Source: Bin87 sp965203985
Lineage (GTDB): Bacteria > Chloroflexota > Dehalococcoidia > Lucifugimonadales > UBA3495
Assembly (NCBI GenBank): GCA_965203985.1
Contig: CBDBDS010000013.1
Coordinates: forward strand, 434,001 to 498,000
Length of the DNA stretch: 64,000 nt
Reading direction: 5' to 3'
Shown here: positions 32,285 to 40,254 of the stretch, piece after piece
How the letters are laid out: the number at the start of each line of letters is the position of its first letter
Numbering within the stretch: the first letter of the stretch is position 1
Made by a program: the position numbers and the translations under genes
Notes under the pieces: generated by a model
Seen by the model: only the letters and a program-made list of their open reading frames with translations
What the model was told of the DNA's origin: nothing
Databases searched by the model: none

Positions 32285-32953
32285 CTAATCCATTTTGGTA
32301 AACGTGCCGCCGGTGCGGGAGGCGATGGCCTGGAGCGCGCCGGTGTCGACGTTGGGGCTGAGGGCGATGGTATCGATGGGTACGTCGGACCGGGCCAGCG
32401 CGTCAACCGTTGCCTCGTCGAGGTCGTCGATGGGAATCATCTTGCCATCGGTCATCAGGACGTAACGTTGGGCATGGCAGGAATTGTCGCCGAGGTCCAT
32501 GATCCTGGTGTCGCCACCAAGCTTGAGACGGGGCTGTTCGGGAACTGTCACCATGGTGTCGCCGTCATCGGTGCGGGACACGACCAGGGCGGACTCGATG
32601 GGAGGAGCGACGGGAGGAGCGACACTGCCAGGGGAGAGGTCAGTGGCCGCGCCGGGCTGGCTCCCGCCGCTGGTCCGTTCGGCGCGGTCGGGCTCTTCCG
32701 GTTCGTCCAGCAGGAGCCAGCCCAAGAGCAGGGCGAACAGGAGCAACAAAAGGAGCAACAGCAGCCATGGCCAGATCTTGCGTCGCTCACCGTCATCACG
32801 GGCACGCCGACGAGTTGGCTGGATCCGGACCACCTGGGGGCGGCCGTAGCGAGGGCCCCGGCCCCAATTCCACGGCCATCGCCACTGCCACCACCGGCGC
32901 CGCCGCCGTCGGGGGTCTTCATCGACGCTGTAGCTGATCCAGTGCCTGGCCAT
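32285..32953 (-). CDS. Membrane protein with Arg/Trp-rich head and C-terminal part of a VWA domain
   Basis: This is a 222-residue protein; ATG 32953 is preceded by AGGAG. Residues about 15-40 are extraordinarily rich in Arg and Trp (RRRRRRWWQWRWPWNWGRG). A near-pure Leu helix follows (WPWLLLLLLLLLFALLLGWL). The outer part ends with the second half of a von Willebrand A domain (YVLMTDGKMIPIDDLDEATV... DTIALSPNVDTGALQAIASR, TGGTF). The first half with the DxSxS metal site is missing, so this is either a shortened domain or a remnant. Confidence 0.65.
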   Translation of the reverse strand: MARHWISYSVDEDPRRRRRRWWQWRWPWNWGRGPRYGRPQVVRIQPTRRRARDDGERRKIWPWLLLLLLLLLFALLLGWLLLDEPEEPDRAERTSGGSQPGAATDLSPGSVAPPVAPPIESALVVSRTDDGDTMVTVPEQPRLKLGGDTRIMDLGDNSCHAQRYVLMTDGKMIPIDDLDEATVDALARSDVPIDTIALSPNVDTGALQAIASRTGGTFTKMD

Positions 32954-33050
32954 GCTCTTCGCTCCTTGCGCAAGCCTGATGCTAATGGTTTTCGCCCGTT
33001 TATGCCAATCCCGCGACGAGCGCACCCGTACCTGGATTACGGCGGGGAAA

Positions 33051-33162
33051 CGTCAGAAGCAGGATTTGCCGGATTCAGGGATTATCAGGATTGGAACCGT
33101 TCGGCGACGGAGATCTCCCAATCCTGCCAAATCATAAAATTCCGTAAATCCTGCTGCTGACG
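33051..33162. repeat. GGATT palindrome copy 7
   Basis: This is a 112-bp palindrome with intact left arm (GGATT spacing 9, 8, 9). Outer flanks CCCGTACC (left) and GGGTACGCGTGAGCA (right) extend the symmetry, as in copies 1 and 3. It lies in the 303-bp gap upstream of the tail gene. Confidence 0.8.
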
Positions 33163-33256
33163 ATTTACTAAAGCGGGTACGCGTGAGCACGGCGAAATAC
33201 CCAAACCACCGTGCAATCAAAAGGACCGACCGCTCTTCTGGAGGTCCAAAACGCCC

Positions 33257-35287
33257 ATGACCATGAACATCAAAACCGTCACGCCATCCCCCATTCCCAA
33301 GCTGCGCTGGCAGGCCTGGGTGAACTGGGCCGGCGACGGCATCTGGGGCACCGAGGATGTAGACATATCGGACGACGTCCTCGGCCTGCGCTGGGGCTGG
33401 GGACGCCGGGGTTTGCCAATACCCGAGTTTGCGGCTCCGGCCACGCTGGAGTTGACGCTGAACAACGCAGATCACCGATACACTCCCGGGCGTGTCGTCG
33501 GCCCGCTGGGATCGAACGTCGTACCGGGCCGCGAGGTCAGGCTGCGGGCCAGCCGGCTCCACGACGACTTCGCCACCTCGGGTGCAGGCTCTGAGGACCT
33601 GGACCGGCGGCCGGCGGCGTTCGGCGACGCGCGCTGGGAGGTGATCGCCACGGCGGGAAACGGCTTTGCGGCGCTGGATGGAGAGGCGCGGGGCACAGTG
33701 GGATCGTTCCCGCCGGCGGACGCAGTGGCGTTGCTGGACACCGGCGACGCCATCGCCACGCTCACGGCGCGCTACCGGAGGGCGACCAACGGGCAAGGCG
33801 GGTTCGTGCTGCGATGCGCCGCCGCCAACGACTGCCTGCGGCTGCGGTTCGACCACGTTTCCAGTGTGCTGGAGCGGGTGGCCGGCTCCACGGTGACCCG
33901 CCTGGCGTCCGGGGGGCCGCTGGTTTCCGGGGCGTGGCACGATCTGGAGATCGAACAGACGGCGGACAGCGTTCGGTTGCATGCCATCAACCTGGAAACC
34001 GGCGACCCCGTCGGCCGCACCCTGCTGACGGCCACCGGAATTATCGACCCGCCGGACTCCGGCCGGCATGGGCTGTGGCACAGCTTCCGCAACACGGCGG
34101 ACCGCTGGGGCGGATTCGGCGTGGGCCGCGGGTTGTTCCGAGGGCAGATGACCGCGATCTCTCCCGACTACGGAGCCGGAATCTGCCGGATCGAAGCCGC
34201 AGACGTGATGCAACGGCTGAGTTCGGTGCGGTTGCGGCGGGCTCTGCCGGGCGGGCCGATGCGCTCCGGCGACGTGGCCGCCTCCATCCTCGCCTGGTCA
34301 GGCCTCGTCCCCGACGAGTACCGCCTGGACTCGGGTCGGGTCCTGCTCACCGGCGGAGCACGGTCGGTTTGGGAAGTATCGGCGGCGCGGGCCTTGCGCC
34401 GGTTGCAACGGGAGGAGCACGGTCTGATTTACACGGACGGGCACGGCCGCGTCCGACTGGAGGCCGCGACGCAGCGATCGAAGATACGCTCGCACGGCGA
34501 CCCGGCATCGCTGGCCAGGGCTGCGGTGGCCGACACCGCTGACGGCGATGGCGCGTATACCTCGGCGCTGCGCTGGGACGACGGAGCATCGGCAACGGAG
34601 GATGCGGTGGTGTTCCGCTACCGGAGGCTGGCCGACGAAGGGCCGCAGCGGGTCTGGAACCTCAACGAACCGATGGCCATCGACGCCGGCAAGGAACGTC
34701 TGGTTCTGGCAGCCTCGGAAGCATGGGAGGCAATCGACGGAGTGCAGACGCCGGTGGCGCAAACCGATTACATGGCGACGGACGATGCTGCGGGGACGGG
34801 GACGGACGTGACCGGTGACATCACGGTGGAATTGCTTGCCGAAGCGGCATCGGGCATCGCCGGCCGGGGCCGGATGCTGCGGATTCGAAACGACGGCACG
34901 GATCGAGCCTACATGCAGACCCTGGGCTTGTCGGCCAACCACTGCTGGCGCGCTGAATCGACGACGGCGCACCGGGCCGGGACTGGCGACGCGTCCGCGT
35001 CCGGGACCCTGGTGAACTGCCGGTACGTGGACAACTACGCGGCGGCGCAGGCGGGCGCGGAGGCTCGGCTCGCGGAGCGCTCACGGCGGCGGGCGCAGGT
35101 TGAGGCTTCGCTGCCGCTGTTCGCCGGATCCAACGCCCGGGCCGTGGTAGAGGCCAGGCTGTCCGACGTGGTGGGTCTGCGCGCCGCGGCACAGGGGATC
35201 AGCAGGGCGTGGCTGCTGGAGGGGATGGAGGTGAGCGCTGTGGCCGGCGGTGACGGGAGGGCGCGGTGGTGGCTGACTGAGGTGTAG
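33257..35287 (+). CDS. Large phage tail/baseplate-like protein
   Basis: This is a 676-residue protein. It begins with a beta-rich domain (LRWQAWVNWAGDGIWGTEDV then DISDDVLGLRWGWGR, and ATLELTLNNADHRYTPG), typical of tail proteins that bind the tail tip. A middle region resembles a lectin-like sandwich (DAIATLTARYRRATNGQGGF...LRLRFDHVSSVLERVAG). The rest (SGDVAASILAWSGLVPDEYR...ALRRLQREEHGLIYTDG) matches baseplate hub-like parts. It is probably a minor tail or adhesion protein of the same prophage as the capsid gene 4 kb upstream. Confidence 0.7.
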   Translation: MTMNIKTVTPSPIPKLRWQAWVNWAGDGIWGTEDVDISDDVLGLRWGWGRRGLPIPEFAAPATLELTLNNADHRYTPGRVVGPLGSNVVPGREVRLRASRLHDDFATSGAGSEDLDRRPAAFGDARWEVIATAGNGFAALDGEARGTVGSFPPADAVALLDTGDAIATLTARYRRATNGQGGFVLRCAAANDCLRLRFDHVSSVLERVAGSTVTRLASGGPLVSGAWHDLEIEQTADSVRLHAINLETGDPVGRTLLTATGIIDPPDSGRHGLWHSFRNTADRWGGFGVGRGLFRGQMTAISPDYGAGICRIEAADVMQRLSSVRLRRALPGGPMRSGDVAASILAWSGLVPDEYRLDSGRVLLTGGARSVWEVSAARALRRLQREEHGLIYTDGHGRVRLEAATQRSKIRSHGDPASLARAAVADTADGDGAYTSALRWDDGASATEDAVVFRYRRLADEGPQRVWNLNEPMAIDAGKERLVLAASEAWEAIDGVQTPVAQTDYMATDDAAGTGTDVTGDITVELLAEAASGIAGRGRMLRIRNDGTDRAYMQTLGLSANHCWRAESTTAHRAGTGDASASGTLVNCRYVDNYAAAQAGAEARLAERSRRRAQVEASLPLFAGSNARAVVEARLSDVVGLRAAAQGISRAWLLEGMEVSAVAGGDGRARWWLTEV

Positions 35288-35353
35288 AGTCTAGATTGAC
35301 CGAGCGGCGAATCGTATCCCGTTTTGTGCTCCAAATCGCAATAGGCGCTTTCG

Positions 35354-35374
35354 TTATTATACTTTGCGTAATAA
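35354..35374. promoter_or_regulatory. Operator-like palindrome, left of the transposon
   Basis: TTATTATACTTTGCGTAATAA repeats the operator found at 38648-38668 upstream of the Fic gene, but lies on the other side of the transposon insertion. Before insertion it would have been about 100 bp from the Fic start region. Confidence 0.6.
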
Positions 35375-35403
35375 GCGTTGGCGGGATTGACAGCCGTTCC
35401 TGT

Positions 35404-35411
35404 TATTATTA
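35404..35411. repeat. 8-bp target-site duplication, left
   Basis: TATTATTA directly precedes the left terminal inverted repeat and is repeated exactly at 38606-38613 after the right one. Eight bases is the usual duplication for IS1595-family elements. Confidence 0.9.
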
Positions 35412-35442
35412 GGGAATTATATCGGAAATTAGCCATAGCGAC

Positions 35443-35471
35443 TTGACTTTCGGGGCGGGTTTGGCTAAACT
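35443..35471 (+). promoter_or_regulatory. Transposase promoter
   Basis: TTGACT (35443-35448), a 17-bp spacer and TAAACT (35466-35471) lie just inside the left inverted repeat and 10 bp before the transposase ATG. This is the best-formed sigma-70-like promoter seen in the window. Confidence 0.6.
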
Positions 35472-35480
35472 TATACCGTA

Positions 35481-36473
35481 ATGCAAACTGGTTACGGTGC
35501 TGTTATGGTCGCTGGAAAAGGTCCCGGAAAAGCCTACCGGAAGGGTATCAGCCTCATCGAGGCTGTCAAGCGGTTCGACACCGAGGAGAAAGCCGAGGAA
35601 TGGTTCGTCGCCCAGCGCTGGCCCAATGGAGTGCGATGCCCGTTCTGCGACAGCGACGACATTGCCACTCCCGCCAATCGCAAGCCCCAACCCTATCGAT
35701 GCCGTAAGTGCCGCAAGCATTTCTCGGTCAAGACTGAAACCCTGCTCCACGCCTCCAAGATCCCGTTGAGCAAGTGGGCCATTGCCTTCTACCTGTACAA
35801 CACGAATCTCAAGGGCGTCAGCAGCATGAAGTTGCACCGGGACCTGGGCATCACGCAGAAGTCGGCCTGGTATATGTCGCACCGGATACGGAGCATGTGG
35901 GGTGAACCAGAGGAGAAATTCATAGGTCCGGTTGAAGCGGATGAGACCTACCTCGGCGGGAAAGAGGGCAACAAGCACGCCAGCAAGAAGTTGCGTCAAG
36001 GCCGTGGCACCGTGGGCAAGACGCCCGTCGCCGGCGTGAAGGATCGAGAGACCAACCAGGTTAGCGCACGAGTGGTCGAGCGCACGGACGGGCCTACGCT
36101 CAGAGGGTTTGTCCACGAGCGCACCGAACCGACGGCCATGGTGTACACCGATGAGGCCAGGGCATACGACCGCCTGAACCGCCACCATGAGGCGGTTGCG
36201 CACGGCATTGGCGAGTACGTGCGGGAACAAGCTCATACGAATGGGATCGAGAGTTTCTGGTCAGGGCTCAAGCGCGGCATTATGGGAACTTACCACCACA
36301 TCAGCGACAAGCACGCGGCGCGTTACATCGCGGAGTTTGAAGGCAGGCACAACGCTCGACCTATGGACACGTTGAACCAGATGGAAGAGATGGTGCGCGG
36401 CGCTGACGGGAAGCGCATGACATTCGAAACCTTGATCGGACCGGTGGAAACCCGCAATCCCACGATGCTGTGA
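35481..36473 (+). CDS. IS1595-family transposase (ISXO2-like DDE)
   Basis: This is a 330-residue transposase. The N-terminal zinc ribbon has CPFC and CRKC (WPNGVRCPFCDSDDI...PYRCRKCRKHFSV). A helix-turn-helix region follows (SSMKLHRDLGITQKSAWYMS). The DDE-type core has PVEADETYLGGKEG, VYTDEARAYDRLNRHHE and NGIESFWSGLKRGIMGTYHH, in which the third acidic residue is in NGIES. The frame is uninterrupted and the length normal, so the element may be active. An in-frame ATG at 35505 is another possible start. Confidence 0.95.
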   Translation: MQTGYGAVMVAGKGPGKAYRKGISLIEAVKRFDTEEKAEEWFVAQRWPNGVRCPFCDSDDIATPANRKPQPYRCRKCRKHFSVKTETLLHASKIPLSKWAIAFYLYNTNLKGVSSMKLHRDLGITQKSAWYMSHRIRSMWGEPEEKFIGPVEADETYLGGKEGNKHASKKLRQGRGTVGKTPVAGVKDRETNQVSARVVERTDGPTLRGFVHERTEPTAMVYTDEARAYDRLNRHHEAVAHGIGEYVREQAHTNGIESFWSGLKRGIMGTYHHISDKHAARYIAEFEGRHNARPMDTLNQMEEMVRGADGKRMTFETLIGPVETRNPTML

Positions 36474-36636
36474 AATCATTAGAAGTTCCCTGGGATGCAT
36501 GTTCGGTAGCGCTGACTGGGCTGCCCACGACATTCACAAAGGCTTCGCGGTTGTCAGTCTCAGAGGATTGGCAACCGCGATTTTTCTACCGGGCCAGGGT
36601 TCGGGGGTAGGTGCACAACCCGTCGGCATGCTTTCG

Positions 36637-37485
36637 TCACCAGCGAAACACGTCTTTCACTGCGATACTCACGTCAGGTAATGCAGTAGGCGTGAGAAAT
36701 CCGTCCATACCAACCGTTTCCACCTTGATGTATGCCCCATCGTGTGGTTCGGTGTGTTTTTCCACGGCTTTGTTGTTGACATCAGCCAACCATGCCTCAG
36801 GAATGCCGTGGCAAGCGTAGTGCACGAATTTGGTGCCGCGGTCGTAGCCGATCGTTGTATCCGCCACCTCGACCAGCAGCAAGATGTCCTCCGCTTGTGG
36901 ATGGCCGTCTGAGTAGGATGCCAGGCGGACCAGCATTGCGTCGGGCTGCAAATTCGTATGGCCTTCGAGAAACACCGGGTCTTGTATTGTCACTTCAACG
37001 CGGTTGGTCACCATCAGGGGAGCGAATGCCTTGTTGAAACCTCTCACACAAAATGCGTGCTTGCTACCGATTGCGGCCATTACGATTATCTCCCCCTCCA
37101 GCAACTCGGTCCTCTCGTCCGGGGACAGGATGCCAACTTCGGCCATCCGGTAGTATTCATCAACGTTGAACTTGCGCCGTACCAGAGGTTCTTCTGTTTC
37201 CCTCAATAGCGTGTCCATGCTGACCTCATCTTCCTGGTGTCGCTCACGGGATGCGGGTGGCGCTTCCAGCACCTGCTGGTCAGATGGAACTGTGCCCCCT
37301 TCTGGTTCCAAGTCTGCCCTGACGGGTCGAAAAGGCAGCCTTGATCGGTCGGGCACCATCACGAACCCGTCGAGCAACTGCGCTCGCTCCTGTGGGAGCA
37401 GAATGCCCTCGTCCAGCATGATCTGAAACTCGTCGGGAGTGAATCTCCGGCGTTCAGGTTCATCGTTTTGAGTGAGCACTGTCAT
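36637..37485 (-). CDS. Uma2-family nuclease-like protein with doubled N-terminal segment (transposon cargo)
   Basis: This is a 282-residue protein of the Uma2/DUF820 family. The core has TNLQPDAMLVRLAS, then ILLLVEVADTTIGYDRGTKF and VHYACHGIPEAWLADV, with the nuclease Asp, Glu and Lys. The N-terminal ~35 residues (RRFTPDEFQIMLDEGILLPQ then ERAQLLDGFVMV) are a repeat of the segment that normally opens the family (RRKFNVDEYYRMAEVGILSP then DERTELLEGEII), about 100 residues later. So the entry module has been duplicated. The gene lies inside the IS1595 element. Confidence 0.8.
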   Translation of the reverse strand: MTVLTQNDEPERRRFTPDEFQIMLDEGILLPQERAQLLDGFVMVPDRSRLPFRPVRADLEPEGGTVPSDQQVLEAPPASRERHQEDEVSMDTLLRETEEPLVRRKFNVDEYYRMAEVGILSPDERTELLEGEIIVMAAIGSKHAFCVRGFNKAFAPLMVTNRVEVTIQDPVFLEGHTNLQPDAMLVRLASYSDGHPQAEDILLLVEVADTTIGYDRGTKFVHYACHGIPEAWLADVNNKAVEKHTEPHDGAYIKVETVGMDGFLTPTALPDVSIAVKDVFRW

Positions 37486-37601
37486 CCTCTCTTGACTTGG
37501 ATACGGGGTCGCGCTTATCGCGCCGCCGCTCATGTCTGATCCTACAAACGGGCCGATATGTTCGCAAATCTGGGATGGGCCATAGGGCCGTTCATATCTC
37601 C

Positions 37602-37973
37602 TTAGCGGCTACCCCTCAGGCACCAGTCGACGCCACGCAGATAGCCGCCATGCAGGTAGCAAAATTCCACATAGCGCCGCAATCTGGCACAGTCGATCGA
37701 CTCTTTCTGACAAGCGCGCTCCAGCGCGTCCTCGCCCGGCTGCAATGGCACCAACCGGCCTTCCTCGGCCGGAGGCCAACTATCTGGCCTATGGTCATCC
37801 ATCCAACGTTCGAACTCGTAAGCGACCTGCGAGTGTTCAGCCTCAATGGCCGTATCCCGTTGGCCGCTTGAAAACGGATTGCCTACGAAAAGCATGGTCA
37901 CAGAACCGGTGGCCAATGCGAGCAGCATGATGATGGCGACCAGCATCCAGGACCGCGGAATAGCGTTGAGCAT
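37602..37973 (-). CDS. Small membrane protein (transposon cargo)
   Basis: This is a 123-residue protein. ATG 37973 is chosen because AGGAAGG precedes it. One N-terminal helix (WMLVAIIMLLALATGSVTML) is followed by an acidic and Cys-containing outer part (ERACQKESIDCARLRRYVEF then CYLHGG and VDWCLRGSR). Four cysteines could form two disulphides if the domain is outside. No family is recognised. It lies inside the IS1595 element, between the Uma2 and zinc-ribbon genes. Confidence 0.55.
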   Translation of the reverse strand: MLNAIPRSWMLVAIIMLLALATGSVTMLFVGNPFSSGQRDTAIEAEHSQVAYEFERWMDDHRPDSWPPAEEGRLVPLQPGEDALERACQKESIDCARLRRYVEFCYLHGGYLRGVDWCLRGSR

Positions 37974-38185
37974 CGTGGCACCTTCCTCGCGACAAAGGTC
38001 AGGCAAACTTGCCACGGTAAGCCCACGCCTCATAGATGCGCGAGAAAGGCACGAAGCCTTCCTTCGGATTTTCATCTATGAGGCACGCCCGCCTGGGAGC
38101 GTGAGGCAACAAACAATGGTGAGATTACCGTGGCGTCGCCAGTACATCATCCCGGGCTAACTATGTCAAGGCTCGGCCTGCGTAG

Positions 38186-38286
38186 TATAATGGCGCAACG
38201 AAGCGGACCTCGACAACCCGAGGACCGTAGCCAACGGGTTGAATGAAGTGGAGCAGTTTTTGGCGCTGCTGGAACCTTTGGCATAA
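38186..38286 (+). other. Promoter-like TATAAT and short open frame of uncertain coding value
   Basis: TATAAT at 38186-38191 is followed by a frame reading NEADLDNPRTVANGLNEVEQ then FLALLEPLA before TAA at 38284. It looks like the end of a small helical protein, but there is no usable ATG or GTG start. It may be a gene remnant upstream of the zinc-ribbon gene. The rest of the 344-bp gap (37974-38317) holds nothing recognisable. Confidence 0.3.
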
Positions 38287-38317
38287 CCCAGCAAAGGACT
38301 CGCAGCAGAGGAGCATG

Positions 38318-38557
38318 ATGCCACGCAAGCGCAAAGAGAAAGGCAGGCCCATGCACCGAGGTTATCCACCGCGGATCGACGCTACACCGGAACAGATGGC
38401 TCATGCGATCCTGAATGCGGGACGCCCCAAGGGCCCGGTCCAAGTGCGGCAATATCACTGCGTGGACTGCCGGCGAGAGGTCAATTATCCTGAGACCCTG
38501 TATAACGACGGCCGTTGCGGAGGGTGCCATGCAGATGCAGCAACATCACCCCCATAA
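38318..38557 (+). CDS. Small zinc-ribbon protein (transposon cargo)
   Basis: This is a 79-residue basic protein. ATG 38318 has AGAGGAG four bases before it. The segment GYPPRIDATPEQMAHAILNA looks like a conserved family opening, and YHCVDCRREVNYPETLYNDG then RCGGCHAD gives a CxxC...CxxC zinc ribbon. The family resembles small conserved proteins common near mobile genes. It lies at the right end of the IS1595 element. Confidence 0.6.
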   Translation: MPRKRKEKGRPMHRGYPPRIDATPEQMAHAILNAGRPKGPVQVRQYHCVDCRREVNYPETLYNDGRCGGCHADAATSPP

Positions 38558-38605
38558 GCATCGACCGACATCAGTGGGTCATGGCTAATTTCCGATATAA
38601 TTCCC

Positions 38606-38613
38606 TATTATTA
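38606..38613. repeat. 8-bp target-site duplication, right
   Basis: TATTATTA follows the right terminal inverted repeat and matches 35404-35411. It also forms part of the arm of the palindrome at 38608-38638. Confidence 0.9.
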
Positions 38614-38668
38614 TGATTTGCGTTGCAGATCATAATAATATAAGCAGTTATTACGCTTTGCGTAATAA
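38608..38668. promoter_or_regulatory. Two operator-like palindromes upstream of the Fic gene
   Basis: TTATTATGAT (38608) pairs with ATCATAATAA (38629-38638), and TTATTACGC (38648) pairs with GCGTAATAA (38660-38668). TATAAG lies between them as a possible -10 box. The Fic protein has a winged-helix-like end, so it may repress its own gene here. A third copy lies at 35354-35374, cut off by the transposon. Confidence 0.65.
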
Positions 38669-38687
38669 GCAAGGAGCGCGATCGGCG

Positions 38688-39851
38688 ATGGAACGAGGTC
38701 CAATAGGCTATTATGGGCCCGCCGAGTACCACGGTGAGCAGGTTCAGGCCTTCATACCCTACCCGCTGCCGCCGGACCCTCCTCTGGAACTTGAGGACAG
38801 CCTGCTCTACAAACTGGAGCGGGCTGCGCTGGCATTGGGCCGGCTTGACGCCATATCCACCCTACTCCCGGACAAAGATCTGTTCATATACGCATACGTA
38901 CGCAAGGAAGCCGTTCTATCCTCGCAAATTGAAGGAACGAAGTCGTCCCTGTCCGATTTGCTGATGTTCGAAGCGGATGAGGCTCCGGGTGCCCCTGTTG
39001 ACGACGTTGTAGAGGTTTCCACGTATGTGGACGCCTTGGTGTACGGGTTGGACCAAGTTGCAAAAGGCCGCTTGCTATCGAGTCGACTGATCAGGGAGAT
39101 ACACGGCAGATTGCTTGCCAAGGGACGCGGCAGCAATTTCCACCCGGGCGAATTCCGCGAACAGCAAAACTGGATCGACGGGACTCATCCCAACAACGCC
39201 GGTTTTGTTCCACCACCGTATACCGCGGTTTCCGACTGCATGGCGGAACTGGTCAGTTTCCTGGATGCCAAGGATGATGGCATACCAATGCTGGCGAGGG
39301 CTGGGCTGGCCCACTTGCAGTTTGAAACCATCCACCCTTTCCTAGACGGCAACGGGAGATTAGGGCGTTTGATTATCACCTTGCTGCTCTGTCAGGCGGG
39401 CCTGCGGCGGGAGCCTTTGTTGTACCTGAGCCTCTACCTCAAACAACATCGCTCAGTCTATTATCAGAGGCTGGACTGGGTGCGGAGCACCGGTGATTGG
39501 GAACGCTGGATGGCTTTCTTCCTTGACGGCATCCAGGAAACCGCCGAAGGAGCGTGGAATACTTCCCAACGCCTGACACAACTTTTCGCCGCTGACCGGA
39601 GGCTGATACAGCAGAACCGCCGCAGGGCGAATGCTGCGCTGCGCGTGCAGGAAGCGCTAATGGCACGTCCCATTGCATCGCTCGCTGAGGTGCGTCGAAG
39701 AACCGGCCTTTCTTTCTCTGGCGCTTCCTCCGGCATGGATATGCTAATGGATATGGGAATAGCGCGGGAATTCACGGATCGTCGGCGCAACCGGCTCTTT
39801 GTATACGACGCCTACCTGTCGATCCTGAGCGAGGGGACGGAGCCGTTGTAG
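38688..39851 (+). CDS. Fic-family protein (AMPylase-like)
   Basis: This is a 387-residue Fic protein that would transfer AMP, or another nucleotide part, to a target protein. The Fic motif HPFLDGNGRLGR is at residues 216-227 with catalytic His216. The N-terminal Fic_N region has LSSQIEGTKSSLSDLL, the inhibitory helix (S/TxxxEG) of self-inhibited class II Fic proteins. The C-terminal ~100 residues look like a winged-helix (SLAEVRRRTGLSFSGASSGM). AAGGAG lies 11 bases before the ATG. Regulation by the palindromes upstream is likely. Confidence 0.92.
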   Translation: MERGPIGYYGPAEYHGEQVQAFIPYPLPPDPPLELEDSLLYKLERAALALGRLDAISTLLPDKDLFIYAYVRKEAVLSSQIEGTKSSLSDLLMFEADEAPGAPVDDVVEVSTYVDALVYGLDQVAKGRLLSSRLIREIHGRLLAKGRGSNFHPGEFREQQNWIDGTHPNNAGFVPPPYTAVSDCMAELVSFLDAKDDGIPMLARAGLAHLQFETIHPFLDGNGRLGRLIITLLLCQAGLRREPLLYLSLYLKQHRSVYYQRLDWVRSTGDWERWMAFFLDGIQETAEGAWNTSQRLTQLFAADRRLIQQNRRRANAALRVQEALMARPIASLAEVRRRTGLSFSGASSGMDMLMDMGIAREFTDRRRNRLFVYDAYLSILSEGTEPL

Positions 39852-39902
39852 CGCCGTCGGCGTGATAACATCGGAGGCCAACCAAGCTACGGGAGAAGCG
39901 GA

Positions 39903-40226
39903 GTGACCGAGAAAATCCAGTGGGGCAATCCCTTTGACGACGCCGGCATCGAGGAGATGGCTGACTGGATGGCTCCCCGGCTGGGACAATCCCCCATGTA
40001 CCATATGGCCATCGACGGGGCCGACCCGGATCTGCTGGCGGTGCTGCTGGAGCGGCTGATGAACGAGTACCTGGAATATCGAGAAATCCCCGCCCGTGTC
40101 CGCCGGGACCGCAACCTGGTGTACGTTTCCATGGGTGAGGATGACGAGGACGAGGAATCGGCAGCCAACATCAGCATACCGCTGGTGCGCGCCCTGATGC
40201 GCCGCCTCCGCGGCTCCGGCTGGTGA
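39903..40226 (+). CDS. Hypothetical acidic protein, GTG start
   Basis: This is a 107-residue protein of unknown family. GTG at 39903 has GGAG eight bases upstream. The helical first part (IQWGNPFDDAGIEEMADWMA) leads to VLLERLMNEYLEYREIPARV, then a strand (NLVYVSMGE) and an acidic run (DDEDEESA). It stands between Fic and the convergent gpsA. Confidence 0.5.
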   Translation: MTEKIQWGNPFDDAGIEEMADWMAPRLGQSPMYHMAIDGADPDLLAVLLERLMNEYLEYREIPARVRRDRNLVYVSMGEDDEDEESAANISIPLVRALMRRLRGSGW

Positions 40227-40254
40227 CGTTAACTTGTGACCGCTCGCGTCGGGG

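Larger units (their letters stand above)
35412..38605 (+). mobile_element. IS1595-family transposon (3,194 bp) with passenger genes
   Basis: Perfect 25-bp terminal inverted repeats (35412-35436 and 38581-38605, beginning GGGAATTATATCGG) are flanked by the 8-bp duplication TATTATTA. Inside are a DDE transposase of the IS1595/ISXO2 type, a Uma2-family gene, a small membrane gene and a zinc-ribbon gene. Perfect ends, intact transposase and identical duplications indicate a recent insertion. Elements of this family are usually near 1 kb; the extra 2 kb is cargo. Confidence 0.93.

Noticed and set aside
31502..33160. Long plus-strand frame opposite the HEPN-like and VWA-like genes
   Set aside because: It runs through two good minus-strand genes and into a palindromic repeat; no domain is visible.
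36474..36636. Possible further gene between transposase and Uma2 in the transposon
   Set aside because: Frames are short and lack a ribosome site or recognisable protein features.
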